NCBI RefSeq assembly: GCF_000013765.1
Contig: NC_007954.1
Coordinates: 1,116,001-1,180,000 of the forward strand
Length of the DNA stretch: 64,000 nt
Reading direction: 5' to 3'
Source of the DNA: Shewanella denitrificans OS217
GTDB taxonomy: Bacteria; Pseudomonadota; Gammaproteobacteria; Enterobacterales; Shewanellaceae
A model generated the notes under the pieces. That model ran no database searches. It saw only the letters and a program-made list of their open reading frames with translations, and was not told the DNA's origin. This document shows, one piece after another, positions 54,024 to 62,777 of this stretch (position 1 is its first letter; each line of letters begins with the position of its first letter). The position numbers were made by a program, and so were the translations under genes.

Positions 54024-55286
54024 ATGGAAATAGTAATGAGTTTAGTAGGGGTGGTAACCCTGCTTGCGATAGGTTTCCTCCTATCAACTAACAAAAAAGC
54101 GATCAATGTTCGCACTGTGGGTGGCGCATTAGCTATTCAAGCGGCATTCGGTGGTTTTGTTTTATACGTGCCAGTGGGCAAAGATATTCTGAAGGGTGCT
54201 TCAGATGCTGTATCTAGCGTTATTGGTTATGCACAGAATGGTATTAGTTTCTTATTCGGCGATTTAGCTAACTTTAAAGTTGGTTTCATCTTCGCAATTA
54301 ACGTATTGCCAATTATCATTTTCTTCTCTTCTTTAATTGCCGTGCTTTACTACCTAGGCATCATGCAGTGGATCATCCGTATTATCGGTGGTGGCCTGCA
54401 AAAAGCACTAGGTACAAGCCGTACTGAGTCAATGTCAGCAACTGCTAACATCTTCGTTGGTCAAACTGAAGCGCCATTAGTTGTGCGTCCGTTTATCCCA
54501 ACTATGACTCAATCTGAATTATTCGCCATCATGGTGGGTGGTTTAGCGTCTATTGCAGGTTCTGTTCTTGCAGGTTACGCGCAGATGGGTGTACCTATCG
54601 AATACTTAGTTGCCGCATCATTCATGGCAGCACCAGGTGGTCTATTAATGGCTAAACTGATGCACCCTGAAACTGAAACTGCTAAGAACGATATGGATGA
54701 ATTACCAGAAGATCCAGACAAGCCAGCTAACGTATTAGACGCAGCTGCTGCTGGTGCTTCTTCAGGTATGAACCTAGCGCTTAACGTTGGCGCTATGCTA
54801 ATCGCATTCGTAGGCTTAATCGCTATGATCAACGGCATCATAGGTGGTGTTACTGGTTGGTTCGGTCTAGAAGGTATCACCCTAGAGCTTATCCTAGGTT
54901 ACATCTTCATGCCTTTAGCATTCCTAATCGGTGTGCCTTGGAGCGAAGCCTTAGTCGCTGGTTCTTTCATTGGTCAAAAGATCGTAGTAAACGAATTCGT
55001 AGCCTACCTTAACTTTGCTCCTTACTTACTTGATGCGTCTGCAGAAGGTTTCAAAGTAGTTGCTGAGACAGGTGTCATGATGACTGATAGAACTAAAGCT
55101 ATCATTTCGTTTGCACTGTGTGGATTCGCTAACCTTTCTTCTATTGCGATTCTACTTGGTGGTTTAGGTGCTATGGCGCCAAACCGTCGCCATGATTTAG
55201 CTAACTTAGGTATCCGTGCGGTTATCGCTGGTTCTTTAGCTAACTTAATGAGCGCAACACTTGCTGGTTTATTCTTAGCCATCTAA
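54024..55286 (+). CDS. nupC: NupC-type concentrative nucleoside transporter
   Basis: Inner-membrane nucleoside:cation symporter of the CNT family, about 420 residues with roughly ten hydrophobic segments. Signatures: VGQTEAPLVVRPF (substrate site), the ASIAGSVLAGYAQMGVP block and the CGFANLSSIAILLGGLGAMAP motif near the C-terminus. The start is ATG 54024 or 54036. First of a set of nucleoside genes (tsx-like, deoCABD), each with its own terminator, suggesting joint but separately promoted control. Confidence 0.93.
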   Translation: MEIVMSLVGVVTLLAIGFLLSTNKKAINVRTVGGALAIQAAFGGFVLYVPVGKDILKGASDAVSSVIGYAQNGISFLFGDLANFKVGFIFAINVLPIIIFFSSLIAVLYYLGIMQWIIRIIGGGLQKALGTSRTESMSATANIFVGQTEAPLVVRPFIPTMTQSELFAIMVGGLASIAGSVLAGYAQMGVPIEYLVAASFMAAPGGLLMAKLMHPETETAKNDMDELPEDPDKPANVLDAAAAGASSGMNLALNVGAMLIAFVGLIAMINGIIGGVTGWFGLEGITLELILGYIFMPLAFLIGVPWSEALVAGSFIGQKIVVNEFVAYLNFAPYLLDASAEGFKVVAETGVMMTDRTKAIISFALCGFANLSSIAILLGGLGAMAPNRRHDLANLGIRAVIAGSLANLMSATLAGLFLAI

Positions 55287-55291
55287 GTGTC

Positions 55292-55321
55292 ATTGGGCCC
55301 TTAATTGGGCCCAATTATTTT
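55292..55321 (+). terminator. Intrinsic terminator of nupC
   Basis: ATTGGGCCC-TTAATT-GGGCCCAAT then a T-rich tract. Confidence 0.82.
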
Positions 55322-55612
55322 GATGTAAGCTGTGATAGAGACAGTGTTAATCCACCATTTTCCGATTACAAAGTGATTTATTTGTCTCCATAAACGCACA
55401 GAGACCATGTGTTAAATGGCCAGTTTTGGGAGGCAATATTAAAATTTGAGCAAGGCGTAGCGAGAAAAGTCACGATATTGTTCACATATTAGAACTTTGT
55501 GTTTGTATTTTATCCGATTCGAGATTGAACTTTATTAAAATCGCGCTAAAATACCAACGCACAATAAAAACGCTGTCCTCGATGACAGTAAAGCCTAAAG
55601 ATGGGGTTGATG
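55322..55612. other. Upstream region of tsx-like gene, 290 bp
   Basis: AT-rich spacer. It probably holds the promoter; I looked for CRP or CytR type sites and saw only weak partial matches. Confidence 0.4.
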
Positions 55613-56500
55613 ATGAAAAATGTTAAAATGTTAGCGCTAGCTACTACAACGGTAGCTGCAATGTCTGGCACTGCTTTTGCTGCTGACCGTGGTACTGATA
55701 TCCACGCTGGCGATTACAAGTGGATGCAGTTCAATGCTATGTATTCAGTTGATGAGCATCCAATTGCTGATGGCGTAGATGCAAAGCACGACTACCTAGA
55801 AATGGAATTTGGCGGCCGTTCAGGTGTTGTTGACTTATACGGTTATGTTGATGTGTTCAACTTAGCTAAAGCTGATTCTGGTGATAAAACTGGTAACGCA
55901 AGCAAGATGTTCATGAAGTTTGCACCACGTTTCTCTATCGATGCTATCACAGGTAAAGATTTGTCTTTCGGCCCTGTTAAAGAAGTTTACTTCTCTACGC
56001 TATACAACTGGGGCGGCGGTGCAGCAAACAAAGACGGTTCAGGTGACGTAAATATGTCATTTTGGGGTGTGGGTGCTGACGTTGAAGTGCCTTGGTTAGG
56101 TAAGACTGGTATGAACTTATACGGTACTTACGACATCAATACTAAAGAGTGGAACGGTTACCAGTTCTCTGCTAACTGGTTCAAGCCTTTCAAATTCTTC
56201 GACAACGGTAGCTTCTTATCGTTCCAAGGTTATATCGATTGGCAGTTCGCTATGGATGAGAAAGCTTCAGGCACCAACATCGATGGTAAGTATAACCTTA
56301 CTGATAACGGTGGCGCATTTTTCTTAGGCCTATACTGGCACTCAGATCGTTTCGCGCTAGGTTATGGTGCTAAGTACTACAACAATGTTTATGGTCTAAA
56401 TGACCGTGCGTTTGCTGGTGCACCTTGGGCTGAGCCAGATTGGACTGGTTTAAACACCACCGGTTGGGGTCACTACTTAACAGCAACTTACAAGTTCTAA
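55613..56500 (+). CDS. tsx: Tsx/OmpK-type nucleoside-specific outer-membrane channel
   Basis: Precursor of 295 residues with signal peptide (cleavage after AMSGTAFA) and a predicted 12-stranded beta barrel ending in aromatic Phe (TATYKF), the C-terminal barrel signal. Segments LEMEFGGRSGVVDLYGYVDVF and YNNVYGLND are characteristic. It mediates nucleoside diffusion across the outer membrane, feeding NupC. ATG 55613 is best spaced from GGGG; 55601 and 55610 are alternatives. Confidence 0.9.
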   Translation: MKNVKMLALATTTVAAMSGTAFAADRGTDIHAGDYKWMQFNAMYSVDEHPIADGVDAKHDYLEMEFGGRSGVVDLYGYVDVFNLAKADSGDKTGNASKMFMKFAPRFSIDAITGKDLSFGPVKEVYFSTLYNWGGGAANKDGSGDVNMSFWGVGADVEVPWLGKTGMNLYGTYDINTKEWNGYQFSANWFKPFKFFDNGSFLSFQGYIDWQFAMDEKASGTNIDGKYNLTDNGGAFFLGLYWHSDRFALGYGAKYYNNVYGLNDRAFAGAPWAEPDWTGLNTTGWGHYLTATYKF

Positions 56501-56506
56501 TAGTAG

Positions 56507-56538
56507 TTGGAGCCGCCCTCGCGGCGGCTCCAAATTTT
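56507..56538 (+). terminator. Intrinsic terminator of tsx-like gene
   Basis: TTGGAGCCGCC-CTCGC-GGCGGCTCCAA then ATTTTA. Confidence 0.88.
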
Positions 56539-56543
56539 ACCTG

Positions 56544-56600
56544 TTTAACCCTTAATTAAATGGTTTCAAATTCATTAAGACAATTTAATTAAGAGTTAAA
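56544..56600. repeat. Long AT-rich inverted repeat upstream of deoC
   Basis: TTTAACCCTTAATTAAAT (56544-56561) and ATTTAATTAAGAGTTAAA (56583-56600) are complementary at 17 of 18 positions around a 21-base loop, followed at once by ACCAAG-AGATA-CTTGGT (56601-56617). It is 277 bp before deoC and 6 bp after the tsx terminator. Function unknown; an operator or leader structure is possible. Confidence 0.5.
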
Positions 56601-56617
56601 ACCAAGAGATACTTGGT

Positions 56618-56876
56618 TAGTTATTAAATTTTTGCGCGCTAAAAAGGAATTTTCGCGGAAAAGGTTGCCAACACGCTTTGCCAATCTTCTTCCGGTCTTC
56701 AAGGATTCACGTCGTGGTACTCGTTATCAAGGTTGAATACTTACGTTAGTGGTACCTGAATGGGTATGGCTGACAATGCTGAAGGCCCGGCCAAACAATA
56801 ATCACAGTAAGACTGTTCATTGCCTTTGCCTACAGTTAATTTTTTATTTCTTATATTTTCGTTTTGGAGAGCAATG
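56618..56876. other. Remaining deoC upstream region
   Basis: Roughly 260 bp with no ORF over 60 codons except the frame continuing into deoC. A T-rich block just before GGAGAGCA suggests a promoter or leader. Nothing specific is recognised. Confidence 0.4.
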
Positions 56877-57650
56877 ATGAGTGATTTAAAAAAAGCAGCC
56901 CAACTTGGCATTCAGTTAATGGACTTAACGACGTTAAATGATGATGACACAGATCAAAAGGTCATCGATTTATGCCACAAGGCCGTCACCGCTGCGGGAC
57001 ACACTGCCGCTATTTGTATCTACCCTCGTTTTATCCCTATTGCGCGCAAGACCCTAAACGAGCTTGACGCCGAAGACATCAAGATTGCGACTGTGACTAA
57101 CTTCCCTCATGGCAATGACGATATTGCTATTGCCGTGTTAGAGACTCGTGCTGCCGTTGCCTATGGCGCCGATGAAGTTGATGTGGTGTTTCCTTATCGC
57201 GCCTTGATGGATGGTGATGAAACCACAGGTTTTGAGCTAGTCAAAGCTTGTAAAGAAGCCTGTGGCGATGAAGCCATATTAAAAGTGATTATCGAATCTG
57301 GCGAGCTTAAAAATCCTGCGCTTATTCGCAAGGCTTCTGAACTTGCCATCGATGCTGGCGCCGATTTTATCAAGACTTCTACCGGTAAAGTGCCAGTAAA
57401 CGCGACCTTAGAAGCCGCTGAAATCATGCTGACTGTCATCAAAGAGAAAAACACTAAGGTTGGTTTTAAGCCTGCTGGCGGCGTACGTGATGCGGCGCAA
57501 ACGGCTGAGTTCTTAGCCCTTGCCGAACGTATTTTAGGCGCCGATTGGGCGACACCAAGCACCTTCCGTTTTGGCGCTTCGAGCTTACTTAACAGCCTAT
57601 TGCATACCTTAGAATTAGCAGAAGCTGCCAAACCAAACCAAGGTTACTAA
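56877..57650 (+). CDS. deoC: Deoxyribose-phosphate aldolase
   Basis: Splits deoxyribose-5-P into acetaldehyde and glyceraldehyde-3-P. 257 residues, starting MSDLKKAAQLGIQLMDLTTLNDD-type as in E. coli; GGAG eight bases upstream. The Schiff-base Lys166 lies in GADFIKTSTGKV, and GGVRD is the phosphate site. First of the deoCABD genes. Confidence 0.96.
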   Translation: MSDLKKAAQLGIQLMDLTTLNDDDTDQKVIDLCHKAVTAAGHTAAICIYPRFIPIARKTLNELDAEDIKIATVTNFPHGNDDIAIAVLETRAAVAYGADEVDVVFPYRALMDGDETTGFELVKACKEACGDEAILKVIIESGELKNPALIRKASELAIDAGADFIKTSTGKVPVNATLEAAEIMLTVIKEKNTKVGFKPAGGVRDAAQTAEFLALAERILGADWATPSTFRFGASSLLNSLLHTLELAEAAKPNQGY

Positions 57651-57695
57651 TTTAATTTCGATTAGTTTGAATAGATCCTACTTTTTACAGTGCCT

Positions 57696-57711
57696 ATGAC
57701 CCAAAGGTCAT
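57696..57711 (+). other. Hairpin in the deoC-deoA spacer
   Basis: ATGACC-CAAA-GGTCAT. Too weak for termination, without a T-run. Confidence 0.35.
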
Positions 57712-57773
57712 GGGTGCGCCACAGTCATGTTGGCAATTCTGTATGCCCGAATTGTCATCCAAGGGGCGGAAGT

Positions 57774-59105
57774 ATGTTTTTAGCTCAAGAGATAATTCGT
57801 AAAAAACGTAATGGCCAAGCGTTAACGGCTGCAGAAATTCAGTTCTTCGTGAATGGCATTACTACAAATTCAGTTTCAGAAGGGCAAATCGCCGCTTTTG
57901 GAATGGCGGTTTACTTTAATGACATGAATATGGACGAGCGCATCGCGTTAACCATAGGCATGCGAGACTCAGGCACAGTACTTAACTGGGACAGCTTAGG
58001 CCTTAATGGCCCTGTTATCGATAAACACAGTACTGGCGGGGTCGGTGATGTCATCAGCCTAATGCTTGGCCCTATGGCGGCGGCATGTGGCGGGTACGTT
58101 CCTATGATTTCGGGGCGCGGCTTAGGTCACACAGGGGGCACCTTAGATAAATTTGATGCCATTCTTGGTTATCAAACTGAGCCATCGAGCGAACTGTTTA
58201 GAAAAGTGGTTAAAGAAGCAGGCGTCGCCATTATTGGTCAAACTGGAGACTTAGTTCCAGCGGATAAGCGCTTTTATTCGATTCGAGATAATACCGCGAC
58301 GGTTGAGTCAATCTCATTGATCACCGCCTCTATTTTGTCGAAGAAATTAGCGGCGGGTTTAGATGCGCTGGTAATGGATGTCAAAGTGGGTAGCGGCGCT
58401 TTTATGCCAAGCTACGCCGCATCGGAAGAGCTAGCTCGCAGTATTGCGGCAGTGGCTAATGGTGCGGGTACTAAGACTACAGCTTTGCTAACAGACATGA
58501 ACCAGGTGCTTGCATCTTGCGCGGGTAATGCCGTTGAAGTCGTCGAAGCGATTAACTTCTTAACCGGCGAGTATCGCAATCCCAGACTCTATGAAGTCAC
58601 CATGGGCTTATGTGCTGAAATGCTAGTTTTGGGGGGTATCGCGCAAAATGAGATTGAGGCCCGTACTAAACTTAATACAGTACTCGATAATGGCAAAGCG
58701 GCCGAAGTCTTTGGGAAAATGATTGCAGGCCTTGGCGGACCGACTGACTTTATTGAGGCCTATGATAAGTATTTGCCTCAAGCTAAGATCATTCGCCCTG
58801 TGTTCAGCGATGCACAAGGCTATGCCCACAGCATGGATACCCGCGAGCTTGGATTAGCGGTTGTGACCTTAGGGGGCGGGCGTCGTAAGCCAGGCGACAA
58901 ATTAGATTACAGCGTAGGTTTGACCCAAGTGTGCGCCCTTGGAGAGCAAATTTCTACGGATAAGCCGATTGCCATGATCCATGCACAGACGGAAGATGAT
59001 TTCCTCGAAGCGGAACTAGCAGTTAAAAATGCGATAAAAATTCAATCTTCTATGCCTGAAAAAATGCCAGAGATTTATCGCTACATCCGTGCAGCAGACT
59101 TATAA
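57774..59105 (+). CDS. deoA: Thymidine phosphorylase
   Basis: Phosphorolysis of thymidine to thymine and deoxyribose-1-P. 443 residues from ATG 57774 (FLAQEIIRKKRNG, as in E. coli), with GGCGGA upstream; an upstream ATG in the same frame at 57690 is not supported. The conserved signature DKHSTGGVGD is present, along with SGRGLGHTGGTLDK and the MDVKVGSGAF loop. deoB follows after 11 bp. Confidence 0.96.
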   Translation: MFLAQEIIRKKRNGQALTAAEIQFFVNGITTNSVSEGQIAAFGMAVYFNDMNMDERIALTIGMRDSGTVLNWDSLGLNGPVIDKHSTGGVGDVISLMLGPMAAACGGYVPMISGRGLGHTGGTLDKFDAILGYQTEPSSELFRKVVKEAGVAIIGQTGDLVPADKRFYSIRDNTATVESISLITASILSKKLAAGLDALVMDVKVGSGAFMPSYAASEELARSIAAVANGAGTKTTALLTDMNQVLASCAGNAVEVVEAINFLTGEYRNPRLYEVTMGLCAEMLVLGGIAQNEIEARTKLNTVLDNGKAAEVFGKMIAGLGGPTDFIEAYDKYLPQAKIIRPVFSDAQGYAHSMDTRELGLAVVTLGGGRRKPGDKLDYSVGLTQVCALGEQISTDKPIAMIHAQTEDDFLEAELAVKNAIKIQSSMPEKMPEIYRYIRAADL

Positions 59106-59116
59106 CGGAGCAAGAC

Positions 59117-60334
59117 ATGAAACGTACATTTATTTTAATGCTGGATTCTTTTGGCATAGGTGCCGCCAGCGATGCCGACAAGTTCGGCGATATCGGCGCT
59201 GACACCTTTGGCAACATTGCCAAGGCCTGCGCCGAAGGCAAGGCTAATATTGGCCGTGATGGTAGCCTAAAATTGCCTAACTTAGCCAAACTTGGCTTAG
59301 GCCATGCGGGTTTTGAGAGCACAGGGCAGTTTGCTCCTGGTTTTAGCCAAGATGTTGAAGTGGTTGGCGCTTATGGTTACGCCGATGAGTTGAGCACAGG
59401 TAAAGATACCCCAAGCGGTCACTGGGAAATGGCCGGTGTTCCCGTGCTCTATGACTGGGGTTATTTCAATGATTTGCAAGACTCCTTCCCAAAAGAATTG
59501 ACCGATAAAATTTTAGCTCGCGCAGGCCTTAGCGGTTTCTTAGGCAATTGTCATGCTTCAGGCACTACAATTCTTGAGCAGTTAGGTGAAGAGCACATGC
59601 GTTCTGGCATGCCGATATTCTATACCTCGGCAGATTCTGTGTTTCAGGTCGCCTGCCACGAAGAAAGCTTTGGTTTAGATAACCTATTACGCCTGTGTGA
59701 AATTGCCCGTGAAGAGCTAGGCCCTTACAACATAGGTCGGGTTATCGCCCGTCCATTTATTGGCACAGGCCCAAGTGATTTTTCTCGTACAGGAAATCGT
59801 CGTGATTACGCCGTCGAGCCACCTTCGAAGACAGTGCTGGATAAGCTTAAGGACGCTGGCGGTGAAGTGGTCAGCGTCGGCAAGATTGCCGACATCTATG
59901 CTCACTGCGGTATCACCAAAAAAGTCAAAGCCAGTGGCTTAGAGGCATTATTTGATGCCACGCTTGAGCAAATCAAGCAAGCCGGTGACAGAACCATAGT
60001 ATTTACTAATTTCGTTGATTTTGATTCACATTATGGCCATCGCCGCGATGTGGCAGGCTATGCTAAAGCATTGGAGTATTTTGATGAACGCTTGCCTGAG
60101 CTGTTGGCCTTGTTGGAGCAAGATGATTTATTGCTACTGACTGCCGATCACGGCTGCGATCCCACTTGGCCTGGTAGTGACCACACCCGCGAGCGAGTGC
60201 CGGTCTTAGCATTAGGCGCAGGCCTTGCGGCAGGCTCACTGGGGCTGCGTAACAGCTTTGCCGATATGGGGCAGTCTATCGCCAGCTATTTTGAGCTGGA
60301 ACCGATGGAATACGGCGAATCATTTATTCAGTAA
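59117..60334 (+). CDS. deoB: Phosphopentomutase
   Basis: Converts (deoxy)ribose-1-P to (deoxy)ribose-5-P, linking phosphorylases with DeoC. 405 residues of the alkaline phosphatase superfamily. Metal-binding motifs: LMLDSFGIGA at the N-terminus, TPSGHWEMAG, DFDSHYGHRRD and LTADHGCDPTWPG. Full family length. Confidence 0.97.
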   Translation: MKRTFILMLDSFGIGAASDADKFGDIGADTFGNIAKACAEGKANIGRDGSLKLPNLAKLGLGHAGFESTGQFAPGFSQDVEVVGAYGYADELSTGKDTPSGHWEMAGVPVLYDWGYFNDLQDSFPKELTDKILARAGLSGFLGNCHASGTTILEQLGEEHMRSGMPIFYTSADSVFQVACHEESFGLDNLLRLCEIAREELGPYNIGRVIARPFIGTGPSDFSRTGNRRDYAVEPPSKTVLDKLKDAGGEVVSVGKIADIYAHCGITKKVKASGLEALFDATLEQIKQAGDRTIVFTNFVDFDSHYGHRRDVAGYAKALEYFDERLPELLALLEQDDLLLLTADHGCDPTWPGSDHTRERVPVLALGAGLAAGSLGLRNSFADMGQSIASYFELEPMEYGESFIQ

Positions 60335-60419
60335 TGTTAAATTCGATACCAATATATTGATACAGTGCTCATGTAATCTATTGATGAGCATAAAATAAAT
60401 AGAAAAAGGGGTTTTTCTC

Positions 60420-61130
60420 ATGGCTACACCACACATTAACGCAGTACCAGGCGCTTTTGCAGAAACAATGTTGTTTCCTGGCGATCCATTACGCGCAAAA
60501 TACATTGCTGAGACGTTCTTAGAAAACGTAGAGCAAGTGACTGACGTACGTAACATGTTAGGTTTCACTGGTACCTATAAAGGTAAGCGCATTTCGGTTA
60601 TGGGTAGCGGCATGGGTATCCCTTCAGCCTCTATCTATGCTTATGAATTGATTAAAGAATATGGCGTTAAAAACCTTATTCGTGTGGGTACTTGTGGCGC
60701 TATCAGCACTGACGTTAAAGTCCGTGACGTGATCATCGCCATGGGGGCTTGTACTGACTCTAAAGTGAACCGTTTACGTTTCAAAGATCATGATTTTGCT
60801 GCCATTGCAGATTACAGCCTATTAAGCGCTGTGGTAGATTCCGCCAAAGAGCACGGCACACAAATCCGTGTGGGTAACGTCTTCTCTGCAGATCTTTTTT
60901 ACACGCCAGATCCACAGATGTTTGATGTAATGGAAAAAATGGGTGTGTTAGGCGTCGAGATGGAAGCCGCTGGTCTTTATGGCGTAGCTCATGAACTCGG
61001 TGCTAAAGCCCTATGTGTTGTGACAGTCTCTGATCACATACGTACTGGCGAAAAAACCACTTCAGATGAGCGTCAAACCACATTTAATGACATGATCATC
61101 ATGACATTGGATGCGGCTATCACGCTGTAA
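60420..61130 (+). CDS. deoD: Purine nucleoside phosphorylase, DeoD type
   Basis: Phosphorolysis of purine (deoxy)nucleosides. 236 residues of the hexameric bacterial type: TPHINAVPGAFAETMLFPGDP, GSGMGIPSASIYAYEL, RVGTCGAI, and VEMEAAGLYG with the ribose-binding Met/Glu; the catalytic Asp is in TVSDHIRTGE. Ends the deo locus with a strong terminator. Confidence 0.97.
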   Translation: MATPHINAVPGAFAETMLFPGDPLRAKYIAETFLENVEQVTDVRNMLGFTGTYKGKRISVMGSGMGIPSASIYAYELIKEYGVKNLIRVGTCGAISTDVKVRDVIIAMGACTDSKVNRLRFKDHDFAAIADYSLLSAVVDSAKEHGTQIRVGNVFSADLFYTPDPQMFDVMEKMGVLGVEMEAAGLYGVAHELGAKALCVVTVSDHIRTGEKTTSDERQTTFNDMIIMTLDAAITL

Positions 61131-61186
61131 TTAGCTGTCGTCAGTTTATGCCGTAACCTTATAACTCACAGCATAGACAGCGCATT

Positions 61187-61214
61187 AAAACGGACTCAAT
61201 GGAGTCCGTTTTTT
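61187..61214 (+). terminator. Intrinsic terminator of deoD
   Basis: ACGGACTC-AATG-GAGTCCGT followed by Ts. Confidence 0.92.
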
Positions 61215-61368
61215 ATTGGCTGTGATAATATGGATGGGGCGTTAATTCTAAAATTAGAACGGTAGTGGTGTTGAATTAAAGAGTAGATTAGTTGAAGTTT
61301 ATTAATACCTCACAAACTGCGCCGCGAAGAAATACTAAAGTGTTAGATGTACTCAAGGAGGATTCATT

Positions 61369-62319
61369 TTGTTACTCATAAATACAATAAAGGTAGTTGT
61401 GATTTCACTTTCTATACTGATGATCGATTTTTGCTTTGCAGGGACTGTGATTGAAATTAAAGCTCAACCTAGTCAGGGATTTGAGTTTCCATTCCTGTTA
61501 AAAATACCAGACGATAGCGTCAATCAAAGCGTTAAGTATTTAGTGGTCGAAACGAACAATTCTGGTATGGCTTCTGATGATTTCGAGGTCCATTATCAAA
61601 AAGCTAAAAATGCAATTATCGGGAATGCTATAGGACCGTGGATTGCAGAAAAACTACAATTCCCAATTCTAATTCCAATATTCCCACGCCCTGAAACTAT
61701 CTGGGAAACCTATACGCATGCATTAGACCGCGACACTTTATTAATTGGGTCGGGTAATCTAAAAAGACTTGATCTTCAATTACTCGCAATGATCGAACAA
61801 GCAAAAATAGAACTTAATAAACACGCTGTAAATATTGAGTCTAAAGTGATTTTGACGGGTTTTTCTGCCTCAGGAAGTTTAGCTAACCGGTTTTCAATGT
61901 TGCATCCCTCTAGTCTCCAGTTAGTTGTTGCGGGGGGGGTAAATGGAATATTAATGTTGCCATTAGAGAAGATTGACGAAGAAAAATTAGATTATCCAAT
62001 TGGCATTAATGATTTCAAACAAATTGTCGGTAAGCCCTTTGATAAATCAGCGTGGGTATCTTTGCCTCAATTTTTATTTATGGGTAAGAATGACACTAAT
62101 GATGCCGTTGAATATGATGATGCGTATTCAGATAGCGAGAGGAAAACGATTCATTCGGTGTTAGGTCATCAAATGCAGCCTGAACGTTGGATTAAATGCC
62201 AGGACATCTATATAAAAAGTAATGTGAATGTCGTTTTTCATACATATAAAAGTATTGGACATGAAACCAACTTGAAAATTCATAATGATATTCTTAACTT
62301 TGTGAAACAGAACATCTAA
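61369..62319 (+). CDS. Secreted alpha/beta-hydrolase-like protein
   Basis: Predicted exported protein of 316 residues. TTG start with AAGGAGG seven bases upstream. N-terminal hydrophobic signal (about residues 6-24, ending FCFAG). LTGFSASGSLANRF gives the nucleophile-elbow motif GFSAS, consistent with a serine hydrolase; a late His (SIGHETN) could complete the triad. It resembles poorly characterised esterase-like proteins. The gene is AT-rich with unusual codon choice compared with the deo genes beside it, and a MITE-like repeat lies 120 bp downstream, so recent acquisition is plausible. Confidence 0.7.
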   Translation: MLLINTIKVVVISLSILMIDFCFAGTVIEIKAQPSQGFEFPFLLKIPDDSVNQSVKYLVVETNNSGMASDDFEVHYQKAKNAIIGNAIGPWIAEKLQFPILIPIFPRPETIWETYTHALDRDTLLIGSGNLKRLDLQLLAMIEQAKIELNKHAVNIESKVILTGFSASGSLANRFSMLHPSSLQLVVAGGVNGILMLPLEKIDEEKLDYPIGINDFKQIVGKPFDKSAWVSLPQFLFMGKNDTNDAVEYDDAYSDSERKTIHSVLGHQMQPERWIKCQDIYIKSNVNVVFHTYKSIGHETNLKIHNDILNFVKQNI

Positions 62320-62436
62320 ATAATGATCATGGTAAACCTGTATACAGGAGTTTCAGTGACACATTGAGGGGCTGCCAGCTATCCTGACACAGGGGGTATC
62401 CTAGCCTAAGATGGTTAAATCATTAGAGTAAAGTTG

Positions 62437-62704
62437 TTATACCAATCACATTAATTATGTGATCTATCAGAGCGCCTCAAGCTTTTCAATTCAAGGCGCA
62501 TTAATGCAGTAAGGGTTATACCCTTTCAAATTAATGCAACGATGAAGAGGAACGCTTGAGACGCTCCCAAGGGGCGGGTTTCAAAGGGGATTTCTCTGCG
62601 TTGAAGACTTTTGACATAGCACCACTATGCCTTCAAGCCTGTGCCTTGATTAATCCCCTTTGAATTCCCGCTGAATGACCAGATAATTAATACGATTGGT
62701 ATTA
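62437..62704. mobile_element. MITE-like palindromic element, 268 bp
   Basis: Ends are inverted repeats of 21 bases (TTATACCAATC... and ...GATTGGTATTA) matching at 18 of 21 positions. Inside, TTCAAAGGGGATT (62580-62592) and AATCCCCTTTGAA (62652-62664) are perfect complements, extended by GCGGG arms; CTCAAGC (62475 region) and GCTTGAG (62555 region) form another pair, and CATAG-CACCA-CTATG sits near the centre of the right half. No ORF. A non-autonomous miniature transposable element is the best reading; a target-site duplication was not clearly seen. Confidence 0.7.
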
Positions 62705-62721
62705 CAAGGTATTTAATGCTA

Positions 62722-62755
62722 GTTGCACCGAGAGCCACTTAGGTTTCGGTGCAAC
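62722..62755 (-). terminator. Hairpin downstream of gbpA-like gene
   Basis: GTTGCACCGA and TCGGTGCAAC form a perfect 10-bp stem with a 14-base loop, 22 bases beyond the stop on the minus strand. The T-run is poor, so efficiency is uncertain. Confidence 0.6.
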
Positions 62756-62777
62756 CGTGGGGCATAGGCAGCCTTTA

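Noticed and set aside
57690..57773. Extended N-terminus of thymidine phosphorylase
   Set aside because: The extra 28 residues have no counterpart in DeoA, and the ATG at 57774 has a ribosome-binding site and the family start.
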